Below are positions 41,147-53,702 of a stretch of 64,000 nt of DNA, piece by piece; position 1 is the first letter of the stretch; each line of letters opens with the position of its first letter. The notes beneath the pieces are model-generated. The model saw only the letters and a program-made list of their open reading frames with translations, was not told where the DNA came from and searched no databases. A program made the position numbers and the translations under genes. Origin of the DNA: Staphylococcus epidermidis (lineage in GTDB: Bacteria; Bacillota; Bacilli; Staphylococcales; Staphylococcaceae); assembly GCF_006742205.1 (NCBI RefSeq), contig NZ_AP019721.1:2232001-2296000 (forward strand), read 5' to 3'.

Positions 41147-42333
41147 GAATTTTTCTCTCCTTGTTGTAAAAATTGTTTGAGATCATCTTCGTCAAATTGC
41201 CTATTTTTTGTTTTATCATACAATTTCAAGAAGTGGTCTGCAAATACTTTCTCAAATTTAACACGAGGCACTTTACCTTCTTTTTCTTTAGCACGTGACC
41301 AAATGTCTTTTAAATCCTCTTGCGAAGTTACATGCGCATTACCAAAGATATGTGGATGTCTATGAATCATCTTGGTGTTGAGACTTTCTATAATTTCTTT
41401 GATATCAATATATCCTTCTTTTTTACCTATACTAGAATGTAATAATACTTGTAAAAGTATATCTCCTAATTCCTCTATCATATGCCAATCATCTTCATTA
41501 TCAATGGCTTCAAATAATTCAAACGTTTCTTCTAAAAGATACCGTTTTAATGAGTCGTGAGTTTGTACTTTATCCCACGGACACCCTTTTTCATTATCAA
41601 CGAGTAAATCAATAGTTTGAACTGCGTAATCAAAATCTTGATAAAGTAATGTATCCTCATTGATTTTTGGAATAAATAAACTTGTAAGATTATTAAAATA
41701 ATCGTCGTAGCGATCAATTTCATAAAGTGGGCATTCAATTACGTGAGCTCCATCACTATGAGAACCAGTAATTATTTTCACATTAAAATCATCAGGATAT
41801 CTTTCCATTAAAGTAAGTTTTAAATCGGCAGCTATCATTACGCTATAAACTTGAGTAATTACTGTATTTGTACGAACATTTAAGGCCGATTCTTTTAATG
41901 ACGTACCATCAAGCAGTGTAAAACCATCATTGGGGTCTACATCAACCGCTTCAAAAATGTCATCAATAAAACTTTTTCCTCCAAGTACCTTCACAGAGAT
42001 ATCCTTATTAAAATGACTATACTCTAATAATTTTACAGTCGTAGTTTCAGCAACTCTAGGATGACCAGGAACTGCATAAACAATATCTTCAGATTGTGCC
42101 AATTCTATTAGTGATGTGACAATCGCTTCATAAACATCTTCAAAACGGTCATGTGCTTCATAAATACTATCGAAACTCTCGAATTCAATTTCTTTCTTTA
42201 GCGTATTGATGACAGGATGATTTAAGGTTCTAGCATATACTTTAGACTCTTTTTCTAAAAAACGATAGATACCTAAAGGTAACTCATCAATGCCATAATT
42301 ACCTAAACCAACTATTGTAATTGTATGGGTCAT
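41143..42333 (-). CDS. yabN: SAM-dependent methylase / MazG pyrophosphohydrolase fusion (YabN)
   Basis: The N-terminal ~220 residues form a tetrapyrrole-methylase-like domain (GLGNYGIDELPLGIY, VYAVPGHPRVAE). The C-terminal ~150 residues are a MazG NTP pyrophosphohydrolase with EELGDILLQVLLHS (EExxD metal motif, about 282-296) and the preceding CPWDKVQTHDSL. MazG proteins remove aberrant NTPs; the role of the methylase-like half is not known. ATGA overlap with yabM upstream and overlap with rqcP downstream mark a tight operon. Confidence 0.92.
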   Translation of the reverse strand: MTHTITIVGLGNYGIDELPLGIYRFLEKESKVYARTLNHPVINTLKKEIEFESFDSIYEAHDRFEDVYEAIVTSLIELAQSEDIVYAVPGHPRVAETTTVKLLEYSHFNKDISVKVLGGKSFIDDIFEAVDVDPNDGFTLLDGTSLKESALNVRTNTVITQVYSVMIAADLKLTLMERYPDDFNVKIITGSHSDGAHVIECPLYEIDRYDDYFNNLTSLFIPKINEDTLLYQDFDYAVQTIDLLVDNEKGCPWDKVQTHDSLKRYLLEETFELFEAIDNEDDWHMIEELGDILLQVLLHSSIGKKEGYIDIKEIIESLNTKMIHRHPHIFGNAHVTSQEDLKDIWSRAKEKEGKVPRVKFEKVFADHFLKLYDKTKNRQFDEDDLKQFLQQGEKNS

Positions 42334-43871
42334 GACCGTCTTCCTCTCTTCATTTGATATAATTTGTCTCCAAAAGGTAAGTGCTTTATTTCTTTGTATC
42401 CTAATACATTAAATATAATAATATACAACATTATAATCACTATGCCTATAATTGAGCTAACTATAAGTTCTAGTAATCCTAACATCCTACTTTTTGAAGG
42501 TAAGGCAAGCATGACAGTTTGAACAACTATACTCATAATTATCATACCTAAAATAAGTTTAACGATAAATAAAGATATACGATTAAAACGGTAGTACTTT
42601 AAGACTGCAACTTGCAATATTATGACAAAAAGTAGTAGTGATAAGACTGTACTCACACTTGCACCCACGATACCCCAAAAAGGTATTAATATAACATTTA
42701 AAATAATTTTGGACAGTATTCCTATTATCACACCCATAATAATGGGACGAATACTGGTTTGAACTTGTAATAATGAGATATTCATCATTATTAACGAAAC
42801 ACATATCACTGTAAACATATAAACACTCAAAGTTAGAGTTAAATGATTACTTTTAAAGAATACAACATTCATAAGTGGAAGCAGATTAATTAATCCTATA
42901 CTAGCTGCTGTACTTATTACTACCGTGATTTTAATTGATGCATTTGCATAACGATTCATATGAATTTGATTATGTTCACGAATTGCTTGAGTAAGTAATG
43001 GGATAAGAACGAAACTAAAAGTCGTAGTTACAATCAAACCCATTTGTATAAATGAAGCACCACGATCATAAATGCCTTTTTGAATAATTGCTTCTTTAAA
43101 AGCAATACCGCTATGTTGTAATAAACGTATTATTGTAAAACTATCCACAACTTGCCATAAAATAACGATAAGTTGACTCAATGCAAATATGGATATGGAA
43201 ATAAACAACTGCTTCCATTGAATGGAAGTATTATTAAAGCGATAGCATAACTTAAGTTTAAGTGGTTTTTTAAGTAATAAATATAACATTGAACCTAAAA
43301 AACCAATCGAAGATGCCAATATAGCTAATGCTCCTGCTTGATAAATAGACCAGTGTTTCATTGAAAACATAATAATTGCAACAATGATTAAACTAACTCT
43401 AATTACCTGTTCTATAACCTGGGAAATTGCTGGTATGGTCATTACTTGTTTTGATTGATAAAATCCTCTTAACACTCCTAAGACACCTATTAAAATAAAA
43501 CTAAAACTGGCCATCTTTAACATGGGTGCTAAATTAGAATCGCCCATCCATCGGGTAATCATATTCGCAAACATAAAAAGCAAAATAAAGACGATAAAAC
43601 CTATGCATTGTAATCGAAACATAACCCTTGTATAGACTTCATCGGATCGATTAACACCTATCACTTGAGTCACAGCACTTGGAATAGCATTCATAGATAA
43701 AATAACCCCTAGTGCTACGACAGGATATATTTGTTGATAAGCATATAAACCGTCATCACCTAAAACATTTTGATACGGAATGCGATAAATGGCACTTAGT
43801 ATCTTCACAATAATTAATGCTAAGGTAAGTATAACGACGCCGTTAAACGCCGTCTCACTCTTAGTCTTCAT
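42330..43871 (-). CDS. yabM: MOP-superfamily polysaccharide/lipid flippase-like protein (YabM)
   Basis: About 513 residues with some 14 hydrophobic segments, of the SpoVB/RfbX family of MOP exporters that flip lipid-linked sugars. The conserved N-terminal [29 protein letters not shown] segment is visible in part. The substrate is not known. I start at the ATG at 43869-43871, 11 bases inside the end of mfd, because staphylococcal relatives begin with a similar MKT sequence; a TTG eight codons upstream is possible but has no better ribosome-binding site. Confidence 0.88.
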   Translation of the reverse strand: MKTKSETAFNGVVILTLALIIVKILSAIYRIPYQNVLGDDGLYAYQQIYPVVALGVILSMNAIPSAVTQVIGVNRSDEVYTRVMFRLQCIGFIVFILLFMFANMITRWMGDSNLAPMLKMASFSFILIGVLGVLRGFYQSKQVMTIPAISQVIEQVIRVSLIIVAIIMFSMKHWSIYQAGALAILASSIGFLGSMLYLLLKKPLKLKLCYRFNNTSIQWKQLFISISIFALSQLIVILWQVVDSFTIIRLLQHSGIAFKEAIIQKGIYDRGASFIQMGLIVTTTFSFVLIPLLTQAIREHNQIHMNRYANASIKITVVISTAASIGLINLLPLMNVVFFKSNHLTLTLSVYMFTVICVSLIMMNISLLQVQTSIRPIIMGVIIGILSKIILNVILIPFWGIVGASVSTVLSLLLFVIILQVAVLKYYRFNRISLFIVKLILGMIIMSIVVQTVMLALPSKSRMLGLLELIVSSIIGIVIIMLYIIIFNVLGYKEIKHLPFGDKLYQMKRGRRS

Positions 43872-46800
43872 CTTTAATCGCCATACTTTCTTCAATACAT
43901 CTAACTAAGAATTTCAAACTATCTAACCATTGTTTTGATTTTGTTAGCGTTACATTCATTGCATTATTTTGCACGCCAACTTTCATTGCTCTACCAAGAG
44001 GTTGCGTCTGTTTAAACAATTCTTCTCCATTAATATCTTCAGTCGCTTTAGGTGATAAAATGATTTGTATAGATTTGCCTTTGTCTTTTATCAATTCGAC
44101 ACCCGCATGTAGAGCGTGGACTTTGATTTCAACAATATCTAATAATCGTTCGACTTCAATTGGATAATCATTAAAACGATCTATTAATTCATCTTTGACA
44201 TCGAAAAGTTGTTCTTCAGTTTCTACTTTTCGAAGTTTTTTATAAATCTCAATTTTAGCCTGTTCACTTTGTATATATTCAGCTGGTAAATAAGCATCTA
44301 AGTGCAATTCTACTTCAATATCTGGTGCATCCGGCGATTCTTCTTTAATGCCACGTTTTTCGTTTACTGCTTCTTCTAACATTTGAGAGTATAAATCGAA
44401 ACCAACCGAATCAATAAAGCCATGTTGTTGCTTACCGAGTAAATTGCCTGCACCACGAATATTTAAATCTCGCATAGCGATTTTAAAACCTGAACCTAGT
44501 TCGGTAAACTCCTTAATAGCTTGCAATCGCTCTTCAGCAGTCTCATTTAACACTTTGTTAGCTGGATGTAAGAAATAAGCGTAACCAATTCTACTTGAAC
44601 GTCCTACACGTCCTCTTAATTGGTATAGCTGGCTTAAACCAAAACGATCAGCCTCTTCTATGATTAAAGTATTAGCATTTGGTACATCTACACCTGTTTC
44701 AATAATTGTAGTCGTTACTAAAATATCGTACTCGTGATTAATAAAGCTTAACATTGTTTCCTCTAAATCACGTTCAGTCATTTGGCCATGTGCTACAGCA
44801 ATGTTAGCGTCAGGCATTAACCTTTGAAGTTGTTCTCTTTTTTCATAAATGGACTGCACTTTGTTATACAAATAAAATACTTGTCCATCGCGAGATAATT
44901 CACGCTCTAATGCCTCTTTAATAAAGTTCGTATTCTGTTCTAAGACATAAGTTTGTACAGGAAAACGATTTTCAGGTGGTGTTTCAATCACTGATAAGTC
45001 ACGTACACCTAACATACTCATATGCAATGTTCTTGGTATTGGTGTTGCAGTAAGCGTCAGTACATCAACGTTTTTTTTCAAAGTTTTAATGCGTTCTTTA
45101 TGTCGCACTCCAAAACGTTGTTCTTCATCAACAATAAGCAATCCCAAATCTTTATATTGAATATCTTTACCTAATAATTTATGTGTACCTACGACAATGT
45201 CAACATATCCTGATTTGAGCCCTTCTTTAGTTTCCCTTATTTCTTTAGCTGTGCGGAATCGACTTACCAATTGAATTTCGACCGGAAAATCTTGCATACG
45301 TTCAAGTAGTGTTTCGTAGTGTTGTTGTGCAAGAATCGTTGTTGGTACTAAAAACGCAACTTGCTTACCATCCATGACAGCTTTAAACGCTGCACGGACA
45401 GCCACTTCAGTTTTACCATATCCCACATCACCACAAAGAAGACGGTCCATAGGTCTTGCTCTTTCCATGTCACCTTTAATTTCATCGATTGACTTACTTT
45501 GATCGGGTGTTAATTCATATGGAAAATCATGCTCAAATGCTGATTGCTCTGCAGTATCTTGGCCGTATTGATAACCTACAGACATTTCACGTTCTTTATA
45601 CAAATCAATTAATTCATCAGCTATATCTTCAACACTTTGTTGAACTTTCGCCTTTGTTTTTTTCCATTCTGTCCCGCCTAATTTATTTAATCTAGGCGAC
45701 TTATCTTCAGAAGCCACATACTTTTGAACTTGATCCATTTGATCAACTGGAACGAATAATTGATCAGTTCCTTTATATTGCAATTTAATATAGTCGCGAT
45801 GTGTATCTCCAACTTCTAGTGTTTCAACACCTAAGTATCGTCCGACACCATGATGCACATGCACTATATAATCGCCCACATTTAGGTCTTGATATGATTT
45901 TATTTTTTCAGCATTAGAAATCGTTTTTGTACGTTTACGTTGTTTCTTTTGTCTTGTTTTAAATAATTCTCTTTCTGTGATGACTACCAACTGCATATAA
46001 GGTAATTCAAAGCCTTCAGAAAGACTACCTTCCGTCACTACAACTTGACCACCATCAATATCTTCGTGAATATTTGATACTGTTGGAATATGCATTTCAT
46101 TAAGCATTGATTGAATACGTTCAACTTTTGTTTCAGTTTCAACAAGAACTACGACAGTGTAATCTTGATGCACGTATCTTTGAAATTCCGAGCGCATAAT
46201 GTCATATTGACCATAAAATTGTTGAACTGGTTTACAAGAGAACTTAATAATATGTTGTAATGGTACTTGCATCGAAGATGTAAATAATGTGAAATATGCA
46301 ACGGCATGTTGCTCTAATAATGCGTCAAAACTTTCATACTTCATAAATCCTTGTCCGATAAATCCATTTCCACTCTCAATTAAGTTACTCATAAAATCTT
46401 CAACTTCTGTTGTAAGTGTTTCTTCTGTTTCCTTAATACGATTAAACTCATCAACTACAATAATCGCGTTTTTTTGAAAATAGTCAATAAGGGTTGATGG
46501 TTTTTCATACATAAATGAAACAAGACGTCGTAACAATTGATGATCGAAAAAGGTAGATTCAAACAACTTAAAACTTTCATATGTCTCTTTTAAATCATTA
46601 CGTACGGACTTTTCAATTTTAGGGCGTGTATATTCATATGCTTTTTTAAGTTCATTTTGTAAGTGTTGTATCACTTCATCAGTAATAATGTAGTCACTAG
46701 CTGTTGTGATTTCAACTTGATTTATATTATCGTTAGAACGTTGTGTTTCTACATCAAAGTCTCTGATGGAATCAACTTCAGTATCAAATAGCTCTATTCT

Positions 46801-47370
46801 CACAGGTGTTCCTATCAACGGATATATATCTATGATTCCACCACGCAATGAAAACTCACCAATATGTGACACTACACTTTCTCGGCGATAACCCATATTA
46901 ACTAATTTATTTAAGAATGCATCAACATCAATATCCTGACCTACTTTAAGCGTCATTTGATGATCTTTCCATAAATCAACCGGTGTTAGCCATTTTTTAA
47001 AGCCGTTTAAAGGCACAATAAATAACCCTTTTTCGCCTTGGGCTAACGCAGTCAACGTTCTAACACGCTCACTCATCAATTGTGGACTTTGAGTAGAAAA
47101 CTCTTCAGTCATTATATCTTGAACAGGATATTTATAAACTTCTGAGTCATCTACATATTGTAAAATGTCAGTTTCGATTTTATCTGCTTGGTATAAATTA
47201 TTAGTTACGAGTAGCATTTGTTTATGATCTTTTAAATATTTTTCAGCAATAATTGTTGCCTTCGCTGACGGGGATAATCCCGTAACTAAAATATTCTCTT
47301 GGCCGAAGACTTCATCTAATTCTTGAAAACGATTATCTTCGCTAATGTAATTTGCAATCATTGATTTCAC
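43861..47370 (-). CDS. mfd: Transcription-repair coupling factor Mfd
   Basis: ATP-dependent translocase that removes RNA polymerase stalled at lesions and recruits UvrA. The 1,169 residues include the UvrB-like N-terminal module, the RNA polymerase interaction domain ([17 protein letters not shown], about 500), RecG-like helicase motor with [15 protein letters not shown] (about 652) and DEEQRFG (DEEQ box, about 752), and the C-terminal TRCF autoinhibitory domain. The start GTG overlaps the pth stop by four bases (GTGA); the ATG three codons later is an alternative. Confidence 0.97.
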
Positions 47371-47939
47371 TTGACTTCACCATTAAATTCATTCATAACA
47401 TGATCAAAACGAGAACTTTCAATAAAAGATTCTACAGCTCTTGCAGAATGTTCAATTACCTTTTCCATAATGATCATTTCTTCTTTTGAAAATTTTTGTA
47501 AAACATAGTCCGGAACAGACATCCCATTTGTTGGACGGCCAACACCAATTCGAATACGTTTAAATTGATCTGTACCAAGCATTTTAATTATCGATTTCAT
47601 ACCATTATGACCGCCTGCACTCCCCTTTTGGCGCAGACGCACTTGTCCTTGTTCTAAATCTAAATCGTCATATAAAACGATCAAATCTTCAACATCGACA
47701 TTATAATAATCCATTAAAGGGGCTACAGCTTGACCAGATAAGTTCATCATGGTCATTGGCTCAATAAATAATACTTTTTCGCCGTTTAAACGTTCAATAG
47801 TATATGCACCTTTAAATTTTTGTTTGTCTAAAGTAAATTGGTGGCGTTCTAGAATATCATCGACAACTTCGAAACCAATATTATGTCTTGTTAATTCAAA
47901 ACGTTTACCAATGTTGCCAAGACCGACAATGCATTTCAT
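47367..47939 (-). CDS. pth: Peptidyl-tRNA hydrolase
   Basis: Recycles peptidyl-tRNA by cleaving the ester bond. Catalytic-site motifs are [21 protein letters not shown] (His near residue 19), the [15 protein letters not shown] loop (Asn near 68) and [24 protein letters not shown] (Asp about 92, Asn about 112). I start at the ATG at 47937-47939 (190 residues), 8 bases after GGAGG; a GTG five codons upstream is inside that site. It is coupled to mfd downstream. Confidence 0.97.
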
Positions 47940-47972
47940 TATTGTTACCTCCACTATTAATATTATGTATCT

Positions 47973-48038
47973 TCACATATTTTCAAATGCTATTGCTGTG
48001 TTTATTTTAAAATAAAGGACGTAAAAATGATTGACCAC
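47973..48038 (-). CDS. Possible 21-residue leader peptide upstream of pth
   Basis: On minus, a strong AGAGGAGG (48052-48059) stands in the pth leader with no annotated gene. A GTG 13 bases downstream opens 21 codons (start MVNHFYVLYF) ending 33 bases before pth. The spacing is long, and the region also folds (AGGACG/CGTCCT), so the site may serve structure instead. Weak call. Confidence 0.2.
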   Translation of the reverse strand: MVNHFYVLYFKINTAIAFENM

Positions 48039-48098
48039 TGATATATGTCAACCTCCTCTAAAACCGTCCTAAATAATTAATCATTCCCTATAATAACA

Positions 48099-48135
48099 CA
48101 AAAAGCACTATGCTTATTAACATAAGCACAGTGCT
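48099..48135 (-). terminator. rplY terminator
   Basis: AGCACTGTGCTTA pairs with TAAGCATAGTGCT (one mismatch) and runs into T5 on minus, 57 bases after the rplY stop. Confidence 0.85.
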
Positions 48136-48191
48136 CGCCTTTAAATCTGTAATCTCAACTAATGAGAATACCTACTTAAGAGACACGAAGA

Positions 48192-48851
48192 TTAGTCTTC
48201 TTTATTTTCTTCTTCATCGTCTTCTTTGTCTTCACCAACAACTTCTGGTTCTTCAGTTGCTGATTCGCCTTCCATAGCTTCAACTTCTTCTTCAGAAGGT
48301 TCATCTGTTGGAGGAACTACTGTTACGATAGAATCTTCTGGATTATTTTCGATTGTGAAATCACCAGAGATTTTAATATCAGAAACTGCTAAGCTGTCAT
48401 TAACTTGTAATTCACTGATATCTACTTCGATAGTTTCAGGAATATTTTCAGGTGTAGCTGTAACTTCTAAGTTGAATAATGGTTGTTCAACTACGCCGCC
48501 TTCTTTAGCACCTACAGCTTCACCAACTAATTGAACTTGTACTTCAACAGTACGTTCTTCACTCATGTTGATTGCTAAAAAGTCAATATGAGTGATTTGG
48601 TTTTTTAATGGATCAAATTGATAATCTGAAACCATTACTTTAATTGTTTTAGAACCTACGCCTAAATCAATAACACCATTACGTCCTACTTCACGGATTA
48701 CTTTGATAAATTCAACTTCATCAACTTTAACTGAAGTATTTTTTGTACCGTAACCATATACAACTGCAGGTACTTTACCTGAGTTTCTTAATTGTTTTAG
48801 GTCAGAACGTGTTTGTTTACCTTGACGAATGATTGACTTTAATGAAGCCAT
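48192..48851 (-). CDS. rplY: 50S ribosomal protein L25/general stress protein Ctc
   Basis: Binds 5S rRNA at loop E. The N-terminal ~95 residues are the L25 RNA-binding domain ([18 protein letters not shown]), followed by the TL5-type C-terminal beta domain (about 96-185) and an acidic Glu/Asp tail. I choose ATG 48849-48851 (219 residues) after AAGGTGG; a GTG four codons upstream lies in the site. It has its own consensus promoter and a ~120-nt structured leader, and a terminator behind it. Confidence 0.95.
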   Translation of the reverse strand: MASLKSIIRQGKQTRSDLKQLRNSGKVPAVVYGYGTKNTSVKVDEVEFIKVIREVGRNGVIDLGVGSKTIKVMVSDYQFDPLKNQITHIDFLAINMSEERTVEVQVQLVGEAVGAKEGGVVEQPLFNLEVTATPENIPETIEVDISELQVNDSLAVSDIKISGDFTIENNPEDSIVTVVPPTDEPSEEEVEAMEGESATEEPEVVGEDKEDDEEENKED

Positions 48852-48970
48852 TCGTATTTCCACCTTTCGAATTTCGAGGTTTAGACATTGGATACGTCTA
48901 ACCTGCTCCTCACTTACCCATCAACGTTACTGTTGCTTGTAAGTGTTTATTTGTTCGCAATTCTACGAAC
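48852..48970 (-). promoter_or_regulatory. Structured 5' leader of rplY
   Basis: Three hairpins in order on minus: GTTCG/CGAAC (48953-48970), CACTTAC/GTAAGTG (48911-48945) with a 21-nt loop, and GGTTAGAC/GTCTAAACC (48878-48903). The middle loop contains AGTAACGTTGATGGG, which resembles pieces of 5S loop E (AGAGTAGG and GATGGTAG). Autoregulation by L25 is a guess. Confidence 0.4.
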
Positions 48971-48976
48971 GATAGT

Positions 48977-49005
48977 ATTATACATGTTGATGTAGGATAC
49001 GTCAA
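48977..49005 (-). promoter_or_regulatory. Promoter of rplY
   Basis: TTGACG (49000-49005), 17 bp, TATAAT (48977-48982); the vegetative type, placed just after the prs stop. No sigma-B motif is seen in front of rplY. Confidence 0.8.
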
Positions 49006-49020
49006 ATTCAATTGTAAATT

Positions 49021-49986
49021 TTAGTCAAATAATACACTTACTGATTCTCTTTCGTATACACGAATAATTGCTTTCGCAATTAAACCAGCTACAGAAAGTT
49101 CTTTTGTATTATTAGGTTTTCTATTCTCTTCTAATTGAATTGAGTTTGTTACTATAAGTTGCTTGATTGCAGAGTTTTCAATTCGTTCTTTCGCTGGCCC
49201 AGAAAGCACTGGATGTGTACAGCAAGCATAGACTTCTTTAGCACCTTTATCTTTTAAAGCTTGAGCAGCTAAAGTAATTGTTCCTGCAGTATCAATAATG
49301 TCATCTATAATAATTGCAGTACGTCCTTCAATATCACCCACAATGTTCATAACTTCTGCCACATTCGGTTTCGGACGTCTTTTGTCGATAATTGCAATTG
49401 GAGTTTTTAAAATGTCGGCTAATTTACGAGCTCGTGTTACCCCACCATGGTCAGGGGACACAACTACACATTCTTCTGGATTAATATCAGGATCATTCTC
49501 AAAGTGTTGTGCAAGGATAGGAACACCCATTAAATGATCAATAGGAATATCGAAGAATCCTTGGATCTGAGGTGCATGTAAGTCTAATGCGATCATACGA
49601 TTGGCACCTGCTGTTTCGATTAAATTAGCTACTAATTTAGCAGTAATAGGTTCACGACTACGGGCTTTTCTATCTTGTCGAGCGTAACCATAGTATGGTA
49701 CTACGATGTTAATATTTGCTGCTGACGCGCGTTTACACGCATCAATCATAATAAGTAACTCCATTAAATGAAGATTGACTGGGTATGAAGTTGGTTGAAC
49801 AATAAAAACATCACAACCACGAATGCTTTCTTCAATATTTATTTGAATTTCTCCATCACTAAAACGTTTTACAGAACATTTACCTAATTCAATCCCTACA
49901 TGATCTGCTACTTCTTGTGCCAAAGGTTCATTTCCTTTAAGCGAAAAGATCTTCATTGATGAATTCTTATATTCATTATTTAACAT
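49021..49986 (-). CDS. prs: Ribose-phosphate pyrophosphokinase
   Basis: Makes PRPP from ribose 5-phosphate and ATP, feeding purine, pyrimidine, His and Trp synthesis. Two PRT-like halves: the ATP-binding flexible loop [14 protein letters not shown] (about 103-116) and the PRPP-binding VVSPDHGG and [11 protein letters not shown] (about 228-238). 321 residues, standard. TGGAGG precedes the ATG. It follows glmU, an order conserved in Firmicutes. Confidence 0.98.
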
Positions 49987-50129
49987 TTATAGTCCTCCAA
50001 TTATTTACTTAGACATTTATATTATATAGAAAATAGCGCTTTTTTACTATGATAGATGTACAATCAAAATTATTACAATTTTATAAATTCATTTAAAACT
50101 GCATATACGATAGCAATTCAGGGCAAGAA

Positions 50130-51515
<1,386 letters not shown>

Positions 51516-51523
51516 TCATAGTT

Positions 51524-51553
51524 ATTATAGTTGAATAACAAAGAGAGTTTCAA
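51524..51553 (-). promoter_or_regulatory. Promoter of glmU-prs
   Basis: TTGAAA (51548-51553), 18 bp, TATAAT (51524-51529), about 40 bases upstream of glmU. Confidence 0.7.
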
Positions 51554-51913
51554 CTTATAAAAGGTTTTGTTAATCATTCATTAAAGGTTTGATAATTTTA
51601 GAAATTCAAATAAGTTGTTATGCTTTAATAAGGAAAACGAGGTCATCAAACCCAACAGTTACATTACATATTCAACCTCTTTATTAATCATTGGTATTTT
51701 ATTTCAGTGTCTAAATCATCATATTATCAATCATAATTATGACGATAAAGTTATAATCATACAGACATATTAATTACGTCTATCATAAGTAAATTTTTAT
51801 AGATGAATTGTTGTCAGAGAAACATATCAGTATTTTACTTCTATAATTCTTATTTATCGTTAAATGTTTATTTCGTTTTCGTTTATGGAAATACAAAGTA
51901 CATTAAAAATAAC
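51554..51913. other. AT-rich gap between glmU and the hairpin at 51914
   Basis: No supported gene. A weak GAGGT/ACCTC pairing near 51640-51680 could be a minor hairpin. A plus-strand frame at 51803-52018 crosses the terminator and has no ribosome-binding site. Confidence 0.4.
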
Positions 51914-51952
51914 GGAGGGACTACAACTTCAATAAGAAGTCGCAGTCCCTCC
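51914..51952 (-). terminator. Strong hairpin terminator with no gene directly before it
   Basis: GGAGGGACT/AGTCCCTCC with a second ACTTC/GAAGT stem, then on minus TTATTTTTAATG. It lies 78 bases after the spoVG terminator, so it either backs it up or ends a short separate RNA. Confidence 0.65.
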
Positions 51953-52028
51953 CGAACAATATGGTATAAATTTCAAGTAATCCATTACACAATCATTACT
52001 AATTTTGCCATTGACTAACAATACATTA

Positions 52029-52068
52029 AAATGCCTGAGACAATATATCATCAATGTCCCAGGCTTAT
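52029..52068. terminator. spoVG terminator of the CCTGAGACA/GTCCCAGG type
   Basis: GCCTGAGACA (52033-52042) pairs with TGTCCCAGGC (52055-52064), A- and T-rich on both sides; a close relative of the hairpin after clpC. Confidence 0.7.
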
Positions 52069-52093
52069 TTTATAAATGAATACATTTCTTTAA

Positions 52094-52402
52094 TTAAGCT
52101 TCGTCTGATTCTTCGTTATCTGAAGTAGCATTTTTGTCTGGAATAACTTCATCAGTTTCATCATATACTTTCATCACTGCATCTTGGATTTCTTGTCTCA
52201 TATCAGAATTGATAGGATGCGCGATGTCACGGAATTCACCATCTGGTGTACGTTTACTTGGCATTGCGACGAAAAGACCTGAGTTTCCTTCAATTACACG
52301 TAAATCATGAATTACAAAAGCTTCATCTAGCGTAATGGAAACGAGTGCTTTCATTCTGCCGTCTGTTTGTATTTTTCTAAGTCTTACATCTGTCACTTTC
52401 AT
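52094..52402 (-). CDS. spoVG: SpoVG, RNA/DNA-binding regulator
   Basis: Small, highly conserved nucleic-acid-binding protein; in staphylococci it influences capsule, methicillin resistance and virulence genes downstream of sigma B. The conserved core [33 protein letters not shown] is visible in part, with the [16 protein letters not shown] motif (about 49-64); the C-terminus is acidic. 102 residues. GGGGGG lies 8 bases before the ATG. It follows ridA by 59 bases, as the yabJ-spoVG pair known from S. aureus. Confidence 0.96.
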
Positions 52403-52461
52403 GTAGTGAGCCCCCCTAGTATATCTTTATGTTATTAGAAGCTTGACAACTTTTAAGAAAA

Positions 52462-52842
52462 TTATAATTCCTTCACTTTACCTATCAATTCAATTTCTAC
52501 CTTTACGTCTTTAGGCAACCGTGACACTTCAACACAACTACGAGCTGGTTGGTGTTCGACGAAATAGTTTCCATAGATTTGATTAATTTGTTGAAAATCA
52601 TTCATATCAGAAATATAGATTGTCGCTTTAACAACAGAATTCAAATCAGAACCTGCTTCTTTTAATACCACAGTTAAATTTTCTAAAACTTGCTTAGTTT
52701 GTTCTTGAACATCATCGCTAACAATTGTTCCATCAAGTGTGAGTGGAATTTGACCTGATGTAAAGACAAAACCGTTTATAACAGTTGCATGCGAATATGG
52801 GCCTAGTGCTTCGGGTACCTTATCTGAGTTGATTATTTTCAT
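52462..52842 (-). CDS. ridA: RidA family enamine/imine deaminase (YabJ)
   Basis: Hydrolyses reactive 2-aminoacrylate and related imines produced by PLP enzymes. Motifs are LGPYSHATVINGFVFTSGQIP (about 13-33), the active-site arginine in PARSCVEVSRLP (about 101-112) and the C-terminal VEIELI. 126 residues. AAAGGAGTG precedes the ATG. Sits 21 bases after purR and forms the conserved purR-yabJ-spoVG set. Confidence 0.95.
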   Translation of the reverse strand: MKIINSDKVPEALGPYSHATVINGFVFTSGQIPLTLDGTIVSDDVQEQTKQVLENLTVVLKEAGSDLNSVVKATIYISDMNDFQQINQIYGNYFVEHQPARSCVEVSRLPKDVKVEIELIGKVKEL

Positions 52843-52863
52843 GATGAATTTGACACTCCTTTT

Positions 52864-53688
52864 TTAAGAAAATTTAGACAAACTGTTGCCTGGTTCCACT
52901 TTAAATTCTTGGTTGTACTCGTCGACATCTGACAATCTGACTAAGGAAGTATAATCTTCAATTAATCTTTGTTTTACTTCTTTTGATTCTACAAGTACTG
53001 ATACCCCTTTTACATGGGCTTTAAACTCATTCATTAAATTCATTACTCCATTAATTGAGCCACCAGCCCTCATAAAATCGTCTACTACGAGGACATTAGA
53101 ATTCTCAGCTAAAGTTCGTTTCGATAACACCATTGTTTCTATTTTTCTAGATGATCCTGAAACATAATTGATTGAAACCGTAGAACCTTCTGTAACTTTA
53201 TTGTCCTTTCTTATAACCACTACAGGTAAATTTAATACGTTTGCGACTGCATTCGCAAGTGATATCCCTTTAGTCGCTATGGTAACAACAGCATCAAGTT
53301 CTTCGTTCATATATATACTAGCAATTAACTTACCTACTTTATTTAATAGAGAAGGATTACCAACTAAATCGGATAAAAATAAATATCCTCCAGGTAGCAA
53401 ACGGTCTTTCTCTTGTAATTGCTCTATCACCTCATCAACAACCTCTGTGGCCTCTGATTTACTCATCATAGGCTTATAGGTTACTCCACCGCTAGCACCT
53501 GCTGTAGTAATAATAGTTCCTAATTTTTCATTTTGAAACGTATTTTTAATGATTTGAACGTCTTCACTAATTGACGATTTTGCTTGTTTAAATTTCTTTA
53601 CAAAATACGTGAGGGGTATCAACTTATTTGGGTGGTTCATGAGGTATTGTGTCATAAATACAATACGTTCGCTTCTTTTATATCTCAT
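52864..53688 (-). CDS. purR: Purine operon repressor PurR
   Basis: Gram-positive PurR: a winged helix N-terminus (about 1-75, MRYKRSERIVFMTQYLMNHP) and a PRT-fold domain that binds PRPP as inducer, with VLVVDDFMRAGGSINGVM (about 200-217). It represses purine synthesis when PRPP is low. It is unrelated to the LacI-type PurR of E. coli. 274 residues. Fourteen bases separate it from ispE. Confidence 0.97.
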   Translation of the reverse strand: MRYKRSERIVFMTQYLMNHPNKLIPLTYFVKKFKQAKSSISEDVQIIKNTFQNEKLGTIITTAGASGGVTYKPMMSKSEATEVVDEVIEQLQEKDRLLPGGYLFLSDLVGNPSLLNKVGKLIASIYMNEELDAVVTIATKGISLANAVANVLNLPVVVIRKDNKVTEGSTVSINYVSGSSRKIETMVLSKRTLAENSNVLVVDDFMRAGGSINGVMNLMNEFKAHVKGVSVLVESKEVKQRLIEDYTSLVRLSDVDEYNQEFKVEPGNSLSKFS

Positions 53689-53702
53689 CTTTTCAAACCC
53701 TT

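Noticed and set aside
51803..52018. 71-codon plus-strand frame between glmU and spoVG
   Set aside because: No ribosome-binding site, contains the hairpin at 51914-51952 and has AT-rich non-coding composition.
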